Source of the DNA: an uncultured Methanoregula sp.
GTDB taxonomy: Archaea; Halobacteriota; Methanomicrobia; Methanomicrobiales; Methanospirillaceae
Direction: 5' to 3'
NCBI RefSeq assembly: GCF_963678795.1
Contig: NZ_OY787453.1
Coordinates: 1 to 64,000 of the forward strand
Length of the DNA stretch: 64,000 bases
Every line of letters begins with the position of its first letter. Positions within the stretch are counted from its first letter, which is position 1. Under the pieces are notes generated by a model, which was not told the origin of the DNA, did not search any database, and saw nothing but the letters and a program-made list of their open reading frames with translations. The translations under genes were made by a program, and so were the position numbers. Shown here in pieces: positions 43,232 to 53,505 of the stretch.

Positions 43232-46200
43232 TCACACCTTTGCAATCCCGATTGTCATTGCCACACCTTCGACATCCCACTCTTTAAGGGATGCAAAGCG
43301 GGCCGGATCCGGCTGTGTCCCGTCATGAGAGAACCTGAAGGACCGGGCCCGGACCTCATCGCCGATCATGGCAATGACCTCATCGTTCCGGAGCAGGGCA
43401 AGGACCCGCCGGTCACCCACAGAGACTTCAGCGTTGATAGTATCCTCGACTGCGAGGTCGAGCTGCTTGCGCATATCCTGAATCCGCCGGATAACCTCGC
43501 GGGCATAGCCTTCTGCCTCAAGGTCGGGTGTGAGGGCAACATCGACATACACGGTCGCATCAGTCATCGGTGCCGAGAAGATGTCGGCGGGAAGCTTCTC
43601 CGTGAAGGTCATGTGGTCTGCCCCGACTTCGAAGACCGCATTCCCGCTGCTGATCTTAACGGTACGGCCGGCATCGATCTCTGCCTTGAGGTGGTTGCCG
43701 TCTGCCGCCTCTATGAGCCCCTTGAGCTTGAACGAGTCCTTGCCGAATCCCTTGCCGAGCGCCTTCATTACCGGCTCCGCGTGCCAGCCTACCCGGTCCC
43801 AGCGTCCCATCACAACCGAGACTTTCCGGGCATTGGCCCGGTCCATGCAGACCGCGTTGAGCCGCTTTATGGCGTTTTTCACTGAGTCAGAATTTGTGAC
43901 CACGACAACTTCGGCAACCGGCCAGCGGAGCTTCCGCTTCCCGGTCTGCCGGGCATTGGCGGATGCCTCGTCAAACGAGCGGACGAGAGCAACAGCTCCC
44001 TCGAGCGTAGCATCCACGAGCGTCATATCGCCGGCGTTCCAGTCCAGCAGGTGGACACTTGCGGGATCGGACGGGCAGCGGAGGTTCCGGTAGATCTCCT
44101 CGGTAAGGTGCGGGCAGAACGGTGCAAGCACCCCCATAAGCCGGCGCATAACGTAATAAATCGTTTCGTAGGCGAAGGCCTTCTGCTCGGATTCACCCTC
44201 GAGCCACATGCGGGGGCGGACGAGCTGGACGTACCAGCGCGAGAGATCCTCGAGAATGAAGTTTATCAGCTCGCGGGTGGCCCGGTGGAGCTGGCACTCT
44301 TTGAGCGCTGCATCGACGGTTGATGCTACCGAGTTGATCCGGGAGATGATGAAACGGTCCTCATCCGGTATCCGTGCAAGATTTGCCCGGATATACGCAT
44401 CGTCCCAGACCCCGTTCTTCGAGACAGGTTCGAACTTGTCAAGAATCATGTACGGTACCGGGAACCGGTACACGTTCCAGAGGATGTTGACCGCCCGGTT
44501 GATCGTCCCGACCCCATCCCAGTTGAATTTGAGGTCGTCCCATGGCGCCGAGGAGGAGAGGATGTAGAGCCGGAGGACATCCACGCCAACCTTCTCGATC
44601 ACATCTCCGGGATTTACCACGTTCCCGAGGCTCTTTGACATCTTCTTGCCTTCGGCATCGAGCGCAAACCCGTGCATGCAGACACTCTTGTACGGGGCCC
44701 TGCCAAAGGCAATCGTGCTCGCCCCGAGCTGGGAATAGAACCAGCCCCGGGTCTGGTCCTGCCCCTCGGTGATAAAGTCTGCCGGCCAGAGTGCATCGAA
44801 GTCCTTTGTCTTGTTCGGGAACCCGAGGGTTGCCCACGATGCGACTGCGGAATCGAACCAGACATCGAAGATGTCCTCGACCCGTTTCATGGTGCCGCCG
44901 CAGGTGCACGGGATCGTCACTTCGTCCACGTATGGCCGGTGGGGATCCGGCAGGGACCTGCCGCTCCGATCCTCCAGTTCCTTGATGGTACCAATAACAC
45001 GGTACGTGTCGCACTTCCCGCAAACCCACACGGGGATTGGGATGCCCCAGTAGCGCTGGCGGGAGACGCACCAGTCGCGGGCCTCCTTGATCCAGTCATA
45101 GAACCGGGCGCTGCCGGCCCATTCGGGATACCACGTGACCTTTTCCACTTCCCGGAGCATCAGGTCCCGCATCTCGGACGCCTTGAGGAACCACTGTGAT
45201 GTGGCCCGGAAGATGATCGGGGTCTTGCAGCGCCAGCAGTGGCCGTAACGGTGCGTGACCGTCTCCTTTGCAAGAAGATGATCGCCAAGAGCGACAAGGA
45301 CGTTCTCGTTTGCATCCCGCACGAACTGGCCGGCAAACACGCCTGCCTCTTCCTTGAACCGGCCTGCGCCGTCAACAGGACAGACAATCGGCAGGCCCTC
45401 TTTGGTGCCGAGCACATAATCGTCCCAACCGTGGCCGGGCGCGATATGGACCATACCGGTATTCTCAAGGGTAACGAAATCGGCGGTTACGACCTTGTGC
45501 ACGATCTCCCGCTGGAGGGGGACGTGGGAATGGAGCGGCGAGGTATATGTCCAGCCCACGAGGTCAGCACCTTTCTTCGTTTCGATGATGCTGAAATCCT
45601 TGTACCGGGCTTTCTTGAGTACTGCCTTTACAAGTGGCTCGGCAATCCAGAGGAGATCCTCTTTGCCGTCCTTCTTTGCCAGTACTTTTGCGTACTCGAA
45701 CTCCTTTGATACGGCTACCGCGACGTTCGCCGGGAGTGTCCATGGGGTTGTGGTCCAGATGACAAGGAATTCACCGCTCTTACCGGTAATGGGGAACTTG
45801 ACGAAGATCGAGGGGTCGTTCTCGTCCCAGTATTCCACCTCTGCGTCTGCGATTGCCGTCTCGCACCGGGGGCACCAGTTGACAACGCGGTGGCCGCGTT
45901 CGAGCATGCCTTTCTCCTCGGCTTTTGCGAGTGTCCACCACGCAGCCTCGATATAGTCGGGGGTTACCGTCTGGTATGCACCTGCAAAATCCAGCCAGAC
46001 GCCGAGACTCTCGAACTGCTCGTCCATGAGTTTCTTGTTCGTTACCGCGAACTCCCGGCACTTCTCGATGAAGGCCCTGATACCCAGTTTCTCGATATCT
46101 TTCTTGGATTTGAAACCGAGTGCCTGTTCGACCTTGACTTCGATCGGCAGCCCGTGCATATCGTACCCTGCCCTGTCGATGACGTTCCGGCCATTCATCC

Positions 46201-46414
46201 GGTGGTAGCGGAGGATGCTGTCTTTTAAGATCTTATTCCAGGCGGTACCGATATGGATGTGCCCGGTGGTATATGGCGGGCCGTCTACGAAAAAGAACGG
46301 TTTTCCTGCACTGCGGTGCTGCTTTACTGCCTGGTATGTATCGTGGGTGCGCCAGTACTCCTGCACACCCTTCTCGATCTCCTTGGCACTGAAGTTCGCG
46401 GTGACTTCTCTCAA
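43232..46414 (-). CDS. ileS: Isoleucyl-tRNA synthetase
   Basis: 1060 residues from TTG 46414, which has GAGGGG about 8 nt upstream and yields the usual archaeal start REVTANFSAKEIEKGVQEYW; the frame is open to an ATG at 46480 but those residues look non-coding. Class I motifs HIHIG at 52-56 and KMSKS at 591-595; editing domain with WTTTPWTLPAN; zinc-type Cys pairs CGKC and CTCGG. Charges tRNA-Ile. Not part of an evident operon. Confidence 0.95.
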   Translation of the reverse strand: MREVTANFSAKEIEKGVQEYWRTHDTYQAVKQHRSAGKPFFFVDGPPYTTGHIHIGTAWNKILKDSILRYHRMNGRNVIDRAGYDMHGLPIEVKVEQALGFKSKKDIEKLGIRAFIEKCREFAVTNKKLMDEQFESLGVWLDFAGAYQTVTPDYIEAAWWTLAKAEEKGMLERGHRVVNWCPRCETAIADAEVEYWDENDPSIFVKFPITGKSGEFLVIWTTTPWTLPANVAVAVSKEFEYAKVLAKKDGKEDLLWIAEPLVKAVLKKARYKDFSIIETKKGADLVGWTYTSPLHSHVPLQREIVHKVVTADFVTLENTGMVHIAPGHGWDDYVLGTKEGLPIVCPVDGAGRFKEEAGVFAGQFVRDANENVLVALGDHLLAKETVTHRYGHCWRCKTPIIFRATSQWFLKASEMRDLMLREVEKVTWYPEWAGSARFYDWIKEARDWCVSRQRYWGIPIPVWVCGKCDTYRVIGTIKELEDRSGRSLPDPHRPYVDEVTIPCTCGGTMKRVEDIFDVWFDSAVASWATLGFPNKTKDFDALWPADFITEGQDQTRGWFYSQLGASTIAFGRAPYKSVCMHGFALDAEGKKMSKSLGNVVNPGDVIEKVGVDVLRLYILSSSAPWDDLKFNWDGVGTINRAVNILWNVYRFPVPYMILDKFEPVSKNGVWDDAYIRANLARIPDEDRFIISRINSVASTVDAALKECQLHRATRELINFILEDLSRWYVQLVRPRMWLEGESEQKAFAYETIYYVMRRLMGVLAPFCPHLTEEIYRNLRCPSDPASVHLLDWNAGDMTLVDATLEGAVALVRSFDEASANARQTGKRKLRWPVAEVVVVTNSDSVKNAIKRLNAVCMDRANARKVSVVMGRWDRVGWHAEPVMKALGKGFGKDSFKLKGLIEAADGNHLKAEIDAGRTVKISSGNAVFEVGADHMTFTEKLPADIFSAPMTDATVYVDVALTPDLEAEGYAREVIRRIQDMRKQLDLAVEDTINAEVSVGDRRVLALLRNDEVIAMIGDEVRARSFRFSHDGTQPDPARFASLKEWDVEGVAMTIGIAKV

Positions 46415-46665
46415 AATACCCCTCTTGTACGATGGCGGAATCTCCAAGCGTATTGATTCATGTTGGCGCTTAAAGAACAAAGTAGTTTTTCTCCATACGG
46501 GATTGACCCGGGACTTTTTACGAGGTCATCTCTCATGGATGCACTATCCGGTATTACGTGTTTGTGACCGGGGCAGTGGATTTGAAATTATCGTGAGAAC
46601 AGCCCTGCTCACGCATGAGGGAAGGTGAAACGAACAGAACAGATGTTCACGGTCAGGCCTGCCCG

Positions 46666-48372
46666 TCACGGGAACCGGAATTTTCCATCAGGCACACGGA
46701 TCTCGAACCGGACACCCTGCCGGTAGGTCCCGGTCTCCCGTACCGTTATTCCGGTTATCGAGAGAATCTCTTTTATTAAGAACATACCAAGACCGGTATG
46801 TTTCCCGAATCCCCGGAGAAAGATCTTCTCTTTCTCTTCCGGGAGAACCCCCGTACCATCATCCTCGTAGAGAATGACAAGATCCGGCTCTTCTGCCATG
46901 AGCGATACCCGGATTACCGATATCATCTCATTGTGCCGGAGGGAATTTTCGATGAGGTTGTAGAATACCTGCCCGATCATGGGATCCGCGAAGATCTCGA
47001 TTCTTTCCATGTCACAGCAAAACGAGACATTCCGGCTCTTAAATGGCTCCGCAGCTTTTGTGAAGGCATCCACAAGTGACTGCCATCCGGGTTTATTCAG
47101 GCCGAGATTCTGGTAGTCGCGGGTAAACTCCAGCTGGAACCGGATTACCTCCAGGCTTTTTTTCATGGCTTCCAGGTAACCGGATGCGGAGGGATCGTGG
47201 TTTTCCGCCTGCACCAGTTCGAGGTATGCGGTGACGGCCGTCAACTGGTTGAAGATATCATGACGGGTGATCTCCGAGAGCAGGTTCAGTTTGTTGTTGG
47301 CAGAACGGATTGCATCCTCTGCCAGCCTCTGGTCGGTGATATCACGGAAGCTCCAGACCCTTCCTGTTGTCCGATCGCCGATCTGTTGCGGGTGTACGAA
47401 GATCTCGTAGATTCTCCCGTTTTTGCATGTAATGCCGGCGATCACGATCTGCTCTGCAGATTCCGGCAGCGACCTGGCCTGACGGAGAAATTCCGTCGGA
47501 TCCTTAAGAATGGCGGCTGCCCGGTCCAGAAACTGCCCGTCCCCTTCCTTATGGGGGTGAACCGGAAGATCCAGGATAAGGGAAGCTTTCCTGTTGTAAG
47601 CCCGGATCACGCCTTCCCTGTCCATGACAACGATACCGTCGGCGGTTGATTCGATTGTTGCTTTCTGGAGGGCGTTTGCTGTTTTCAGTTCAGCGGTCCT
47701 CTTCCCGACAAGCCCTTCGAGATGATCCCGGTATGCAAGGAGTTCCCGCTCGGCCTGTTTTTTCCGGTCAATGAACCCGATGATGGCCCCAAGGAGCACG
47801 GTAACGCCGAAACTTACGATGAAAAACGGGAAAAGTGAGAAGGACGGGATCCCGGCAGGGGCCACCGGGGACGCATTCCGGGAAAGGGAGGATAAGAACG
47901 CGGAGAGGATCTCGATGAATGCGACACCGGTCCCGAGAAGGAGGATCTGGAGACGGAAGGATCGCGGGAACCGCTTCCATGATCTGCCTTCGAAGAAGAG
48001 GGCGCCGAGAAGCACACCGCACATCACGGTCAGGATATCCATTGATGAAAGGGATCCGCTCGATGCATAGCTCCCCAGCAGGAGAACCGCAGCAACCAGC
48101 GCCGCGGAGATCGGGCCTGCAACAAAACCGGCGAGAGGGACCAGGATGATATTAAATCCGACAACTGGTGCATTATCTCCCCAGAATGCTGGTATGCTGA
48201 GCGCCGCTGCAAGACCGAACACGATCCCGACACCGACCGGGTGGGCAAGTCTCGATCGTGTCAGGATTGAATCCGGGACGAAATGATAGAGAAGGATGAG
48301 CGTGGCGATGATGGTGAAATTCAGGACCACCGACCTGACAAGGTCCAGCGATACCAGCGGCAGCTCGATCAT
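46666..48372 (-). CDS. Membrane sensor histidine kinase with PAS domain
   Basis: 568 residues. About six membrane helices in residues 1-200 resemble the 5TM receptor domain of LytS-type kinases, followed by a coiled linker (RKKQAERELLAYRDHLEGLV), a PAS domain (about 240-345), a phosphoacceptor helix with ITRHDIFNQLTAVTAYLEL, and an ATPase domain with N box NLIENSLRHN, G1 YEDDGTGV and G2 HTGLGMFLIKEI. Methanogen-type kinase; no response regulator is adjacent. Confidence 0.9.
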   Translation of the reverse strand: MIELPLVSLDLVRSVVLNFTIIATLILLYHFVPDSILTRSRLAHPVGVGIVFGLAAALSIPAFWGDNAPVVGFNIILVPLAGFVAGPISAALVAAVLLLGSYASSGSLSSMDILTVMCGVLLGALFFEGRSWKRFPRSFRLQILLLGTGVAFIEILSAFLSSLSRNASPVAPAGIPSFSLFPFFIVSFGVTVLLGAIIGFIDRKKQAERELLAYRDHLEGLVGKRTAELKTANALQKATIESTADGIVVMDREGVIRAYNRKASLILDLPVHPHKEGDGQFLDRAAAILKDPTEFLRQARSLPESAEQIVIAGITCKNGRIYEIFVHPQQIGDRTTGRVWSFRDITDQRLAEDAIRSANNKLNLLSEITRHDIFNQLTAVTAYLELVQAENHDPSASGYLEAMKKSLEVIRFQLEFTRDYQNLGLNKPGWQSLVDAFTKAAEPFKSRNVSFCCDMERIEIFADPMIGQVFYNLIENSLRHNEMISVIRVSLMAEEPDLVILYEDDGTGVLPEEKEKIFLRGFGKHTGLGMFLIKEILSITGITVRETGTYRQGVRFEIRVPDGKFRFP

Positions 48373-48587
48373 ACGTATTCACCCGTTTTCCCAACCGGAT
48401 TTATACCCCGCTGCTCGTGCAGGGACCATGCCTGCAGATGCCTCTTTTCCCGGCGGGGTTGTCCCGATTACCAGTGAATCTGCGTTACGTTATATAAATA
48501 GATCCTCTGCCCGGCTCTCTGTTCCTGTGTGGCTTTATTAGTACAACCGTATACATTGCGTACAGGAATTTTCAGGACTGATCGAGA

Positions 48588-50021
48588 ATGTCGCCCTATC
48601 CGATCCTTATAGGCGGGGAGAAGAAGCAGACTGCGGAGATCGCCCACGTGCGGTTTCCTTACACTGGTGAACTCTACGCGGATGTCTGCCAGGCCAGTAC
48701 GAATGACCTCAAGGCAGCAGTGACTGCTGCATGCCGGGGATTTGAAAAGACCCGGTCCCTTTCCTCCCATGAGCGGGCAGAGATCCTGTTCCGGCTCGCA
48801 GGAGAGATCAAGAAGCGGGCGGGGGAACTTACCGAGATCCTGGTGATGGAGGGCGGTAAGACAAGGAAGTTTGCTGCAAGCGAAGTTTCGCGTGCTGCAG
48901 TAACCGTCAGGACTTCTGCCGAGGAGGCGAAACGGCTCTACGGGGAGATCATCCCTCTCGACCTCACCGGGGATACGAAAGGGAGGACCGGCTTTCTCCA
49001 GCGTTTCCCGCTTGGCCCCGTTGTCGGGATTGTCCCTTTTAACTTCCCTCTCAATCTTGCCTGCCACAAACTGGCACCCGCGATAGCTGCTGGCAACTCA
49101 GTTATCCTCAAACCGTCATCTGCGACACCGGTATCGAGCCTGGTACTTGGAGATATGGTCCTTGCCGCAGGCCTTCCCCCGGAAGCAATCAGCATTGTTC
49201 CCTGTGCAAGCGCCCGCGCCGAACAGCTCGCCCGCGACTCCCGGGTTGCGTTCCTCTCGTTCACCGGCAGTTGTGCCGTCGGGTGGCACCTTCGGGAGAT
49301 AGCCGGCAGGACAAAAGTCGGCCTGGAGCTCGGGGGGAACGCGGCCGTGATCATTCACGAGGATGCAAACCTCGATTACGCTGCCCAGCGGATAGCGACC
49401 GGTGGCTTCATCAATGCCGGGCAGGTCTGCATCTCTGTCCAGCGGGTGCTGGTGCACCGCCTGGTATACGAGGCAATGCTGGAAAAGATCCTTGCTGCTG
49501 TAAAGGGACTCCGCGTGGGCGATCCCCGCGATCCTGCAACGGATGTAGGCCCGATGATCGACCGGCTGAAAGCCGAGGAAGCCTTCCGGAAAGTGCAGGA
49601 CGGGGTAAAGCAGGGCGCCCGGATACTCCTTGGCGGTACCCTGGAAGAGAATATGTTTGCTCCGACCGTCATCGTTGATACGACCCCTGCCATGCGGGTG
49701 AACCGCGAGGAAGTGTTTGCCCCGGTCATCTCCGTTACTCCCTATGATGACTTCAAAGAAGCCCTCCGGATTGCAAACACCGGCGAATTCGGGCTCCAGG
49801 TTGGAATCTTTACCCAGAACCTGAACCGGGCCATGCGGGCATTCGGGGAGATGGATGTTGGTGGTGTGATCGTGAATGATATCCCGACGTTCCGGACAGA
49901 CCAGATGCCGTACGGGGGGGCGAAGGGATCCGGCCTTGGCCGCGAAGGACCCCGGTTTGCCATCGAGGAGATGAGCGCGCTCCGGCTTATGGTGATCAAC
50001 CGCGAGGGCGGGCAGGAGTAA
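48588..50021 (+). CDS. NAD(P)-dependent aldehyde dehydrogenase
   Basis: 477 residues, ALDH superfamily. General base E247 (GLELGGNAAV) and nucleophile C281 (INAGQVCISVQR) are in place; cofactor-binding IVPFNFPLNLACHKLAPAIAAGN and FTGS are visible. In methanogens the closest known roles are lactaldehyde dehydrogenase CofA of F420 synthesis and glyceraldehyde-type dehydrogenases; I cannot decide between them. Ten nt before the next gene, likely co-transcribed. Confidence 0.9.
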   Translation: MSPYPILIGGEKKQTAEIAHVRFPYTGELYADVCQASTNDLKAAVTAACRGFEKTRSLSSHERAEILFRLAGEIKKRAGELTEILVMEGGKTRKFAASEVSRAAVTVRTSAEEAKRLYGEIIPLDLTGDTKGRTGFLQRFPLGPVVGIVPFNFPLNLACHKLAPAIAAGNSVILKPSSATPVSSLVLGDMVLAAGLPPEAISIVPCASARAEQLARDSRVAFLSFTGSCAVGWHLREIAGRTKVGLELGGNAAVIIHEDANLDYAAQRIATGGFINAGQVCISVQRVLVHRLVYEAMLEKILAAVKGLRVGDPRDPATDVGPMIDRLKAEEAFRKVQDGVKQGARILLGGTLEENMFAPTVIVDTTPAMRVNREEVFAPVISVTPYDDFKEALRIANTGEFGLQVGIFTQNLNRAMRAFGEMDVGGVIVNDIPTFRTDQMPYGGAKGSGLGREGPRFAIEEMSALRLMVINREGGQE

Positions 50022-50031
50022 GGAGGGCATC

Positions 50032-50517
50032 GTGGGCCAGGTTGCCGTGATAGGGGCTGCGAAATCAACGGATGATGAGTACCGGATGGCCCTTTCTGTC
50101 GGCCGGCTCATCGCTGAACAGCACGAGAATCTCCTCTGCGGAGGTCTTGGCGGCGTGATGGAGGCCGCGTGCAAAGGAGCCTCTGAACATGGCGGGCTTA
50201 CGGTCGGGATTGTGTCCGGATCCGGTAACGGGAACGAGTATCTCGATGTCGTGATCCGGACCGGCCTCGGCCATGCCCGGAACGTTCTCGTTGTACAGTC
50301 GGCTGATGCAGTTATTGCCATTGGAGGCAGTCACGGGACCCTCTCTGAGATTGCGGTTGCCCTCAAACTGGAGATCCCGGTCTTCGGGTTAAAAACATGG
50401 GATATTCCCGGTGTTGTTGCCTGCACAACGCCGGAAGATGCCGTGATCAGGGCAGTCGGCGCTGCACGCCGGTCTCCTTTGTATAATACCCGCCGAGCCG
50501 GATCAGGTCCGCTTTAA
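50032..50517 (+). CDS. TIGR00725-family Rossmann-fold protein (LOG-related)
   Basis: 161 residues from GTG 50032 with AAGGAGGG just upstream. Pattern QVAVIGAAKSTDDEY, then LLCGGLGGVMEAACKGA and AIGGSHGTLSEIAVALK is that of the short LOG-like proteins (nucleotide-binding, related to cytokinin phosphoribohydrolases); this subgroup has no settled function. The last 71 bp overlap the convergent MoeA-fusion gene. Confidence 0.85.
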   Translation: MGQVAVIGAAKSTDDEYRMALSVGRLIAEQHENLLCGGLGGVMEAACKGASEHGGLTVGIVSGSGNGNEYLDVVIRTGLGHARNVLVVQSADAVIAIGGSHGTLSEIAVALKLEIPVFGLKTWDIPGVVACTTPEDAVIRAVGAARRSPLYNTRRAGSGPL

Positions 50518-52303
50518 ATTCGGGCGAGCTGATTGCCCGGATGAGGGCCCGGACCCGGGGATCATCGAGATGTTCGCGCCGGATCGCGATCTCATAACGT
50601 TCGGTACCTACCGGAACGAATGGGAGGCCGAGTGCACGGGCTGCACTGTAGACGCACATGCCGGCCTCCGCTTCTCCTGTTTTTACTGCAAGGGCAACAG
50701 CAAGGTGGGTGGTTACCTCGCGGTTGTATCCCCGTATGTCCGCAGGGTCGATTCCCGCACGTTTCAGCTCGTAGTCCAGGAGCATGCGGGTGCCGGATCC
50801 CTTCTGGCGGTTGACAAACCTGTACCGTGGAAGATCATTTAAGTGGATCTCCTCTCTGGATACGATTCCCTGCTCCCGTTCAGCTACACAGACAAGAATG
50901 ATCTCCTCTCCGGGCAGGTACTTTTTCAGGAACGGGATATTGTATTGCCCGTCTTTGGCAAGAAGATGCATGGGCGCAGCATGGCACTCGTTCTTCCGGA
51001 TGGCGAGAATTCCTCCCATGCTCCCGACATGGGTGGAGTGAAGCCGGATTCCCTGCCGGCTGAGGATATCTGCAAGGTGATCGAGCACGGGATCGTGACT
51101 GCCGGTGATGAGGAGGGAACTTTCCGCCTCTGCGCGGGAGACCGAGAGGGTGACCCGGACTTCCTGCCCGGCTTCAAATCCTTCCGTTACGGACGGGACC
51201 ATCAGGACCGCGTTGGATCTGACTGCACTCATCTGGACTCCCGCACCCCGTGAAAGGGGCGAGACTACGAAACGGTCTCCGATACGTCCAACGGCACAGA
51301 GAATGAACTCATCGGTTCCCACCTCCTTTGCAACAGGCACGGTGAGGCAGCCATCGACAACCCCGGTGAGTGGCACAGGAAGCCCGCAGGTATCCAGGAA
51401 CGGGATCACGATCTCCCGCAGGATGGTCAGGGCTGACAGGGGATATCCCGGCATGCCGATGACGGGTTTCCCGTCGACCCTTCCGATGATGGCCGGCTTG
51501 CCGGGCTTGATTGCAATCCCGTGAACGAGGACTTCGCCAAGTTCCCTGATCACCTCTGCGGTAAAATCCCGGGTGCCGGCCGATGAGCCGGCAGACACGA
51601 TAACCAGATCATTCTCCTCAACGGCCTCTCTGACGGCTTTTTTTATCGTTTCCGGATCATCTCTCACCATGGGGTACCGTGTGCAGGAAGCACCGAGTGT
51701 GCCAAGCATGGCTTCGGCCATCACGGTATTGCTCTCAACAACCTGTCCGGGAGCGGGTGCGGTTCCGTGGGGAACAAGTTCGCTTCCGGTTGGGATCAGG
51801 CCAATCTTCACCGTCAGCACATTCACATGGGTTATGCCGTACGCGGCGAGAGCCCCGAGATCCCCGGGGCGGATCCGGTGATATGACGGGATGGCCATCT
51901 CGGTCTCCCCGATATCCTCTCCAGCCGGCCGGATATGCTGCCAGGGAGGAACTGCCCGGCGAATCCTGAACTGGTCTCCTTCAACGTTCACATCCTCGAT
52001 CATTATCACGGCATCGTACTCGGGAGGGACGATGTTGCCGGTATTCACGCGAACCGCGTGTTCCAGCATCACCGGTCTCTGTTCGGAGGCCCCTTCCGTT
52101 TCAGCGCTCACGACAGCAATCCCGTCCATTGCCGCAAGGTGCACTTCCGGCACCGAATACCGGGCAAAGATCGGTTCCGCGGTGACTCTGCCGACAGAAG
52201 AGATGAGAGGTACCTGGACTTTTGAAGCGGAGCAGACAAACCCGGTGGTCAGGATTTTTAAGGACTCCTGAAGAGACCGGACCTCGAGGTATCGTCTCAC
52301 CAC
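50447..52303 (-). CDS. MoeA-type molybdopterin enzyme fused to PBP-like domain
   Basis: 618 residues. Residues 1 to about 400 form a MoeA unit (molybdenum insertion into molybdopterin), with VVESNTVMAEAML, IVSAGSSAGTRDF and IAIKPGKPAIIGRVDGKPVIGMPGYPLSAL. Residues ~405-610 are a substrate-binding-protein-like domain (GSHDPVLDHLADIL, ...AGMCVYSAARALGLPFVPV) common in such fusions and thought to sense molybdate, tungstate or cofactor. Overlaps moeA by 7 nt; third gene of the operon. Confidence 0.92.
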   Translation of the reverse strand: MVRRYLEVRSLQESLKILTTGFVCSASKVQVPLISSVGRVTAEPIFARYSVPEVHLAAMDGIAVVSAETEGASEQRPVMLEHAVRVNTGNIVPPEYDAVIMIEDVNVEGDQFRIRRAVPPWQHIRPAGEDIGETEMAIPSYHRIRPGDLGALAAYGITHVNVLTVKIGLIPTGSELVPHGTAPAPGQVVESNTVMAEAMLGTLGASCTRYPMVRDDPETIKKAVREAVEENDLVIVSAGSSAGTRDFTAEVIRELGEVLVHGIAIKPGKPAIIGRVDGKPVIGMPGYPLSALTILREIVIPFLDTCGLPVPLTGVVDGCLTVPVAKEVGTDEFILCAVGRIGDRFVVSPLSRGAGVQMSAVRSNAVLMVPSVTEGFEAGQEVRVTLSVSRAEAESSLLITGSHDPVLDHLADILSRQGIRLHSTHVGSMGGILAIRKNECHAAPMHLLAKDGQYNIPFLKKYLPGEEIILVCVAEREQGIVSREEIHLNDLPRYRFVNRQKGSGTRMLLDYELKRAGIDPADIRGYNREVTTHLAVALAVKTGEAEAGMCVYSAARALGLPFVPVGTERYEIAIRREHLDDPRVRALIRAISSPEFKADLIRLGGYYTKETGVQRRLP

Positions 52304-53505
52304 AGGATCACCTCCACGCGGGTCCCGGTTTCAAGACCCTCGCTTCCTGCCGGGACCCTGACCATACCGGTGCTTCTGACCAGCGTATTGAGGAGGCCGG
52401 ATTTGCCAAAGAGGGGTGTTGCCACACCGTCCCTGACCACGACCCTGATATAGTCCTCACGCCCCCGCGTGGAGGGTATATTCTCTGAGAGCGTCGCTTC
52501 GATGACCGGCACCTGCACGGTCCCCGATTCTCCTGCCATGTCATTCAGGAGATACCGTACAACCACTACGAGCACGACGAAGGCCGAGGCCGGGTGACCC
52601 GGAAGGCCTATGACCGGCACGTTGCCCGTCCGTCCGATGATGGTCGGTTTGCCGGGTGCAATTGCAATACCATGGATGAGCACCTCGCCCTCCTCCCCAA
52701 TCACTGCCGCCACCATGTCCCGGTCATCCTTGGAACTGCCCCCGGAGATGAGAACAACGTCGCATTCAGAAGCCGCTTTTGCAAGTGCTGACCGGAGGGC
52801 ATCCCGGTCGTCCCGCACGATACCGTACATCACCGGTGTACAGCCCTGGTCCCGCACGAATGCGGTCACCACATACGAATTGACGTCCCGCACCTGCCCG
52901 GGCCCGGGTTCCCGCTCTACCGGCACCAGTTCGTTGCCGGTCGAGATAACCGCAACCCGTGGTTTCCGTATAACCGGGACTGTCCTGCACCCTGCTGCAG
53001 CGAGCACGCCGATATCCTGCGGTGAGAGCCTGCGACCCTGCGGGAGCACGATGCCACCCTTTGAAAAATCCTCATTGAAGAGGATGATGTTCTCTCCCGC
53101 TGCAACCGGCTTTTTTATGAGGGTTTCATCCCCTATGGCCTCGGTCTGCTCGACCATGACCGCGGCATCCGCACCACCCGGCAGGAGGCCCCCGGTCGGG
53201 ATGTACATGCACTCGCCCGTGGATATCGATACGTCTGTGCCGGCACCCATTGCAATCCTGCCTTTCAGCGCGAGTATCGCCGGGATCGATTCACTCGATC
53301 CCACCGTATCCGCAGCCCGGACCGCATAACCGTCCACGACCGATCGCGTGAATCCCGGGATGTCCACATCGGACCTGACATCTTCTGCAAGCACCCGGTG
53401 GAGTGCATCGTCAATGGGGACCTCTTCCTCGAAACCTTTCAGCGCGAGACGCCGGATGGTATTTATTGCATCGCTGACCGGGATAACATTGAGGAACTGT
53501 CTCAT
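52297..53505 (-). CDS. moeA: Molybdopterin molybdenumtransferase MoeA
   Basis: 402 residues. Canonical MoeA: DIPGFTRSVVDGYAVRAAD, GTDVSISTGECMYIPTGGLLP, VISTGNELVP, VLISGGSSKDDRDM and PGKPTIIGRTGNVPVIGLPGHPASA. Inserts Mo or W into adenylated molybdopterin, needed for formylmethanofuran and formate dehydrogenases. Its start overlaps the small upstream gene (ATGA). Paralogue of the fusion that follows; one may be for tungsten, the other for molybdenum. Confidence 0.95.
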   Translation of the reverse strand: MRQFLNVIPVSDAINTIRRLALKGFEEEVPIDDALHRVLAEDVRSDVDIPGFTRSVVDGYAVRAADTVGSSESIPAILALKGRIAMGAGTDVSISTGECMYIPTGGLLPGGADAAVMVEQTEAIGDETLIKKPVAAGENIILFNEDFSKGGIVLPQGRRLSPQDIGVLAAAGCRTVPVIRKPRVAVISTGNELVPVEREPGPGQVRDVNSYVVTAFVRDQGCTPVMYGIVRDDRDALRSALAKAASECDVVLISGGSSKDDRDMVAAVIGEEGEVLIHGIAIAPGKPTIIGRTGNVPVIGLPGHPASAFVVLVVVVRYLLNDMAGESGTVQVPVIEATLSENIPSTRGREDYIRVVVRDGVATPLFGKSGLLNTLVRSTGMVRVPAGSEGLETGTRVEVILW

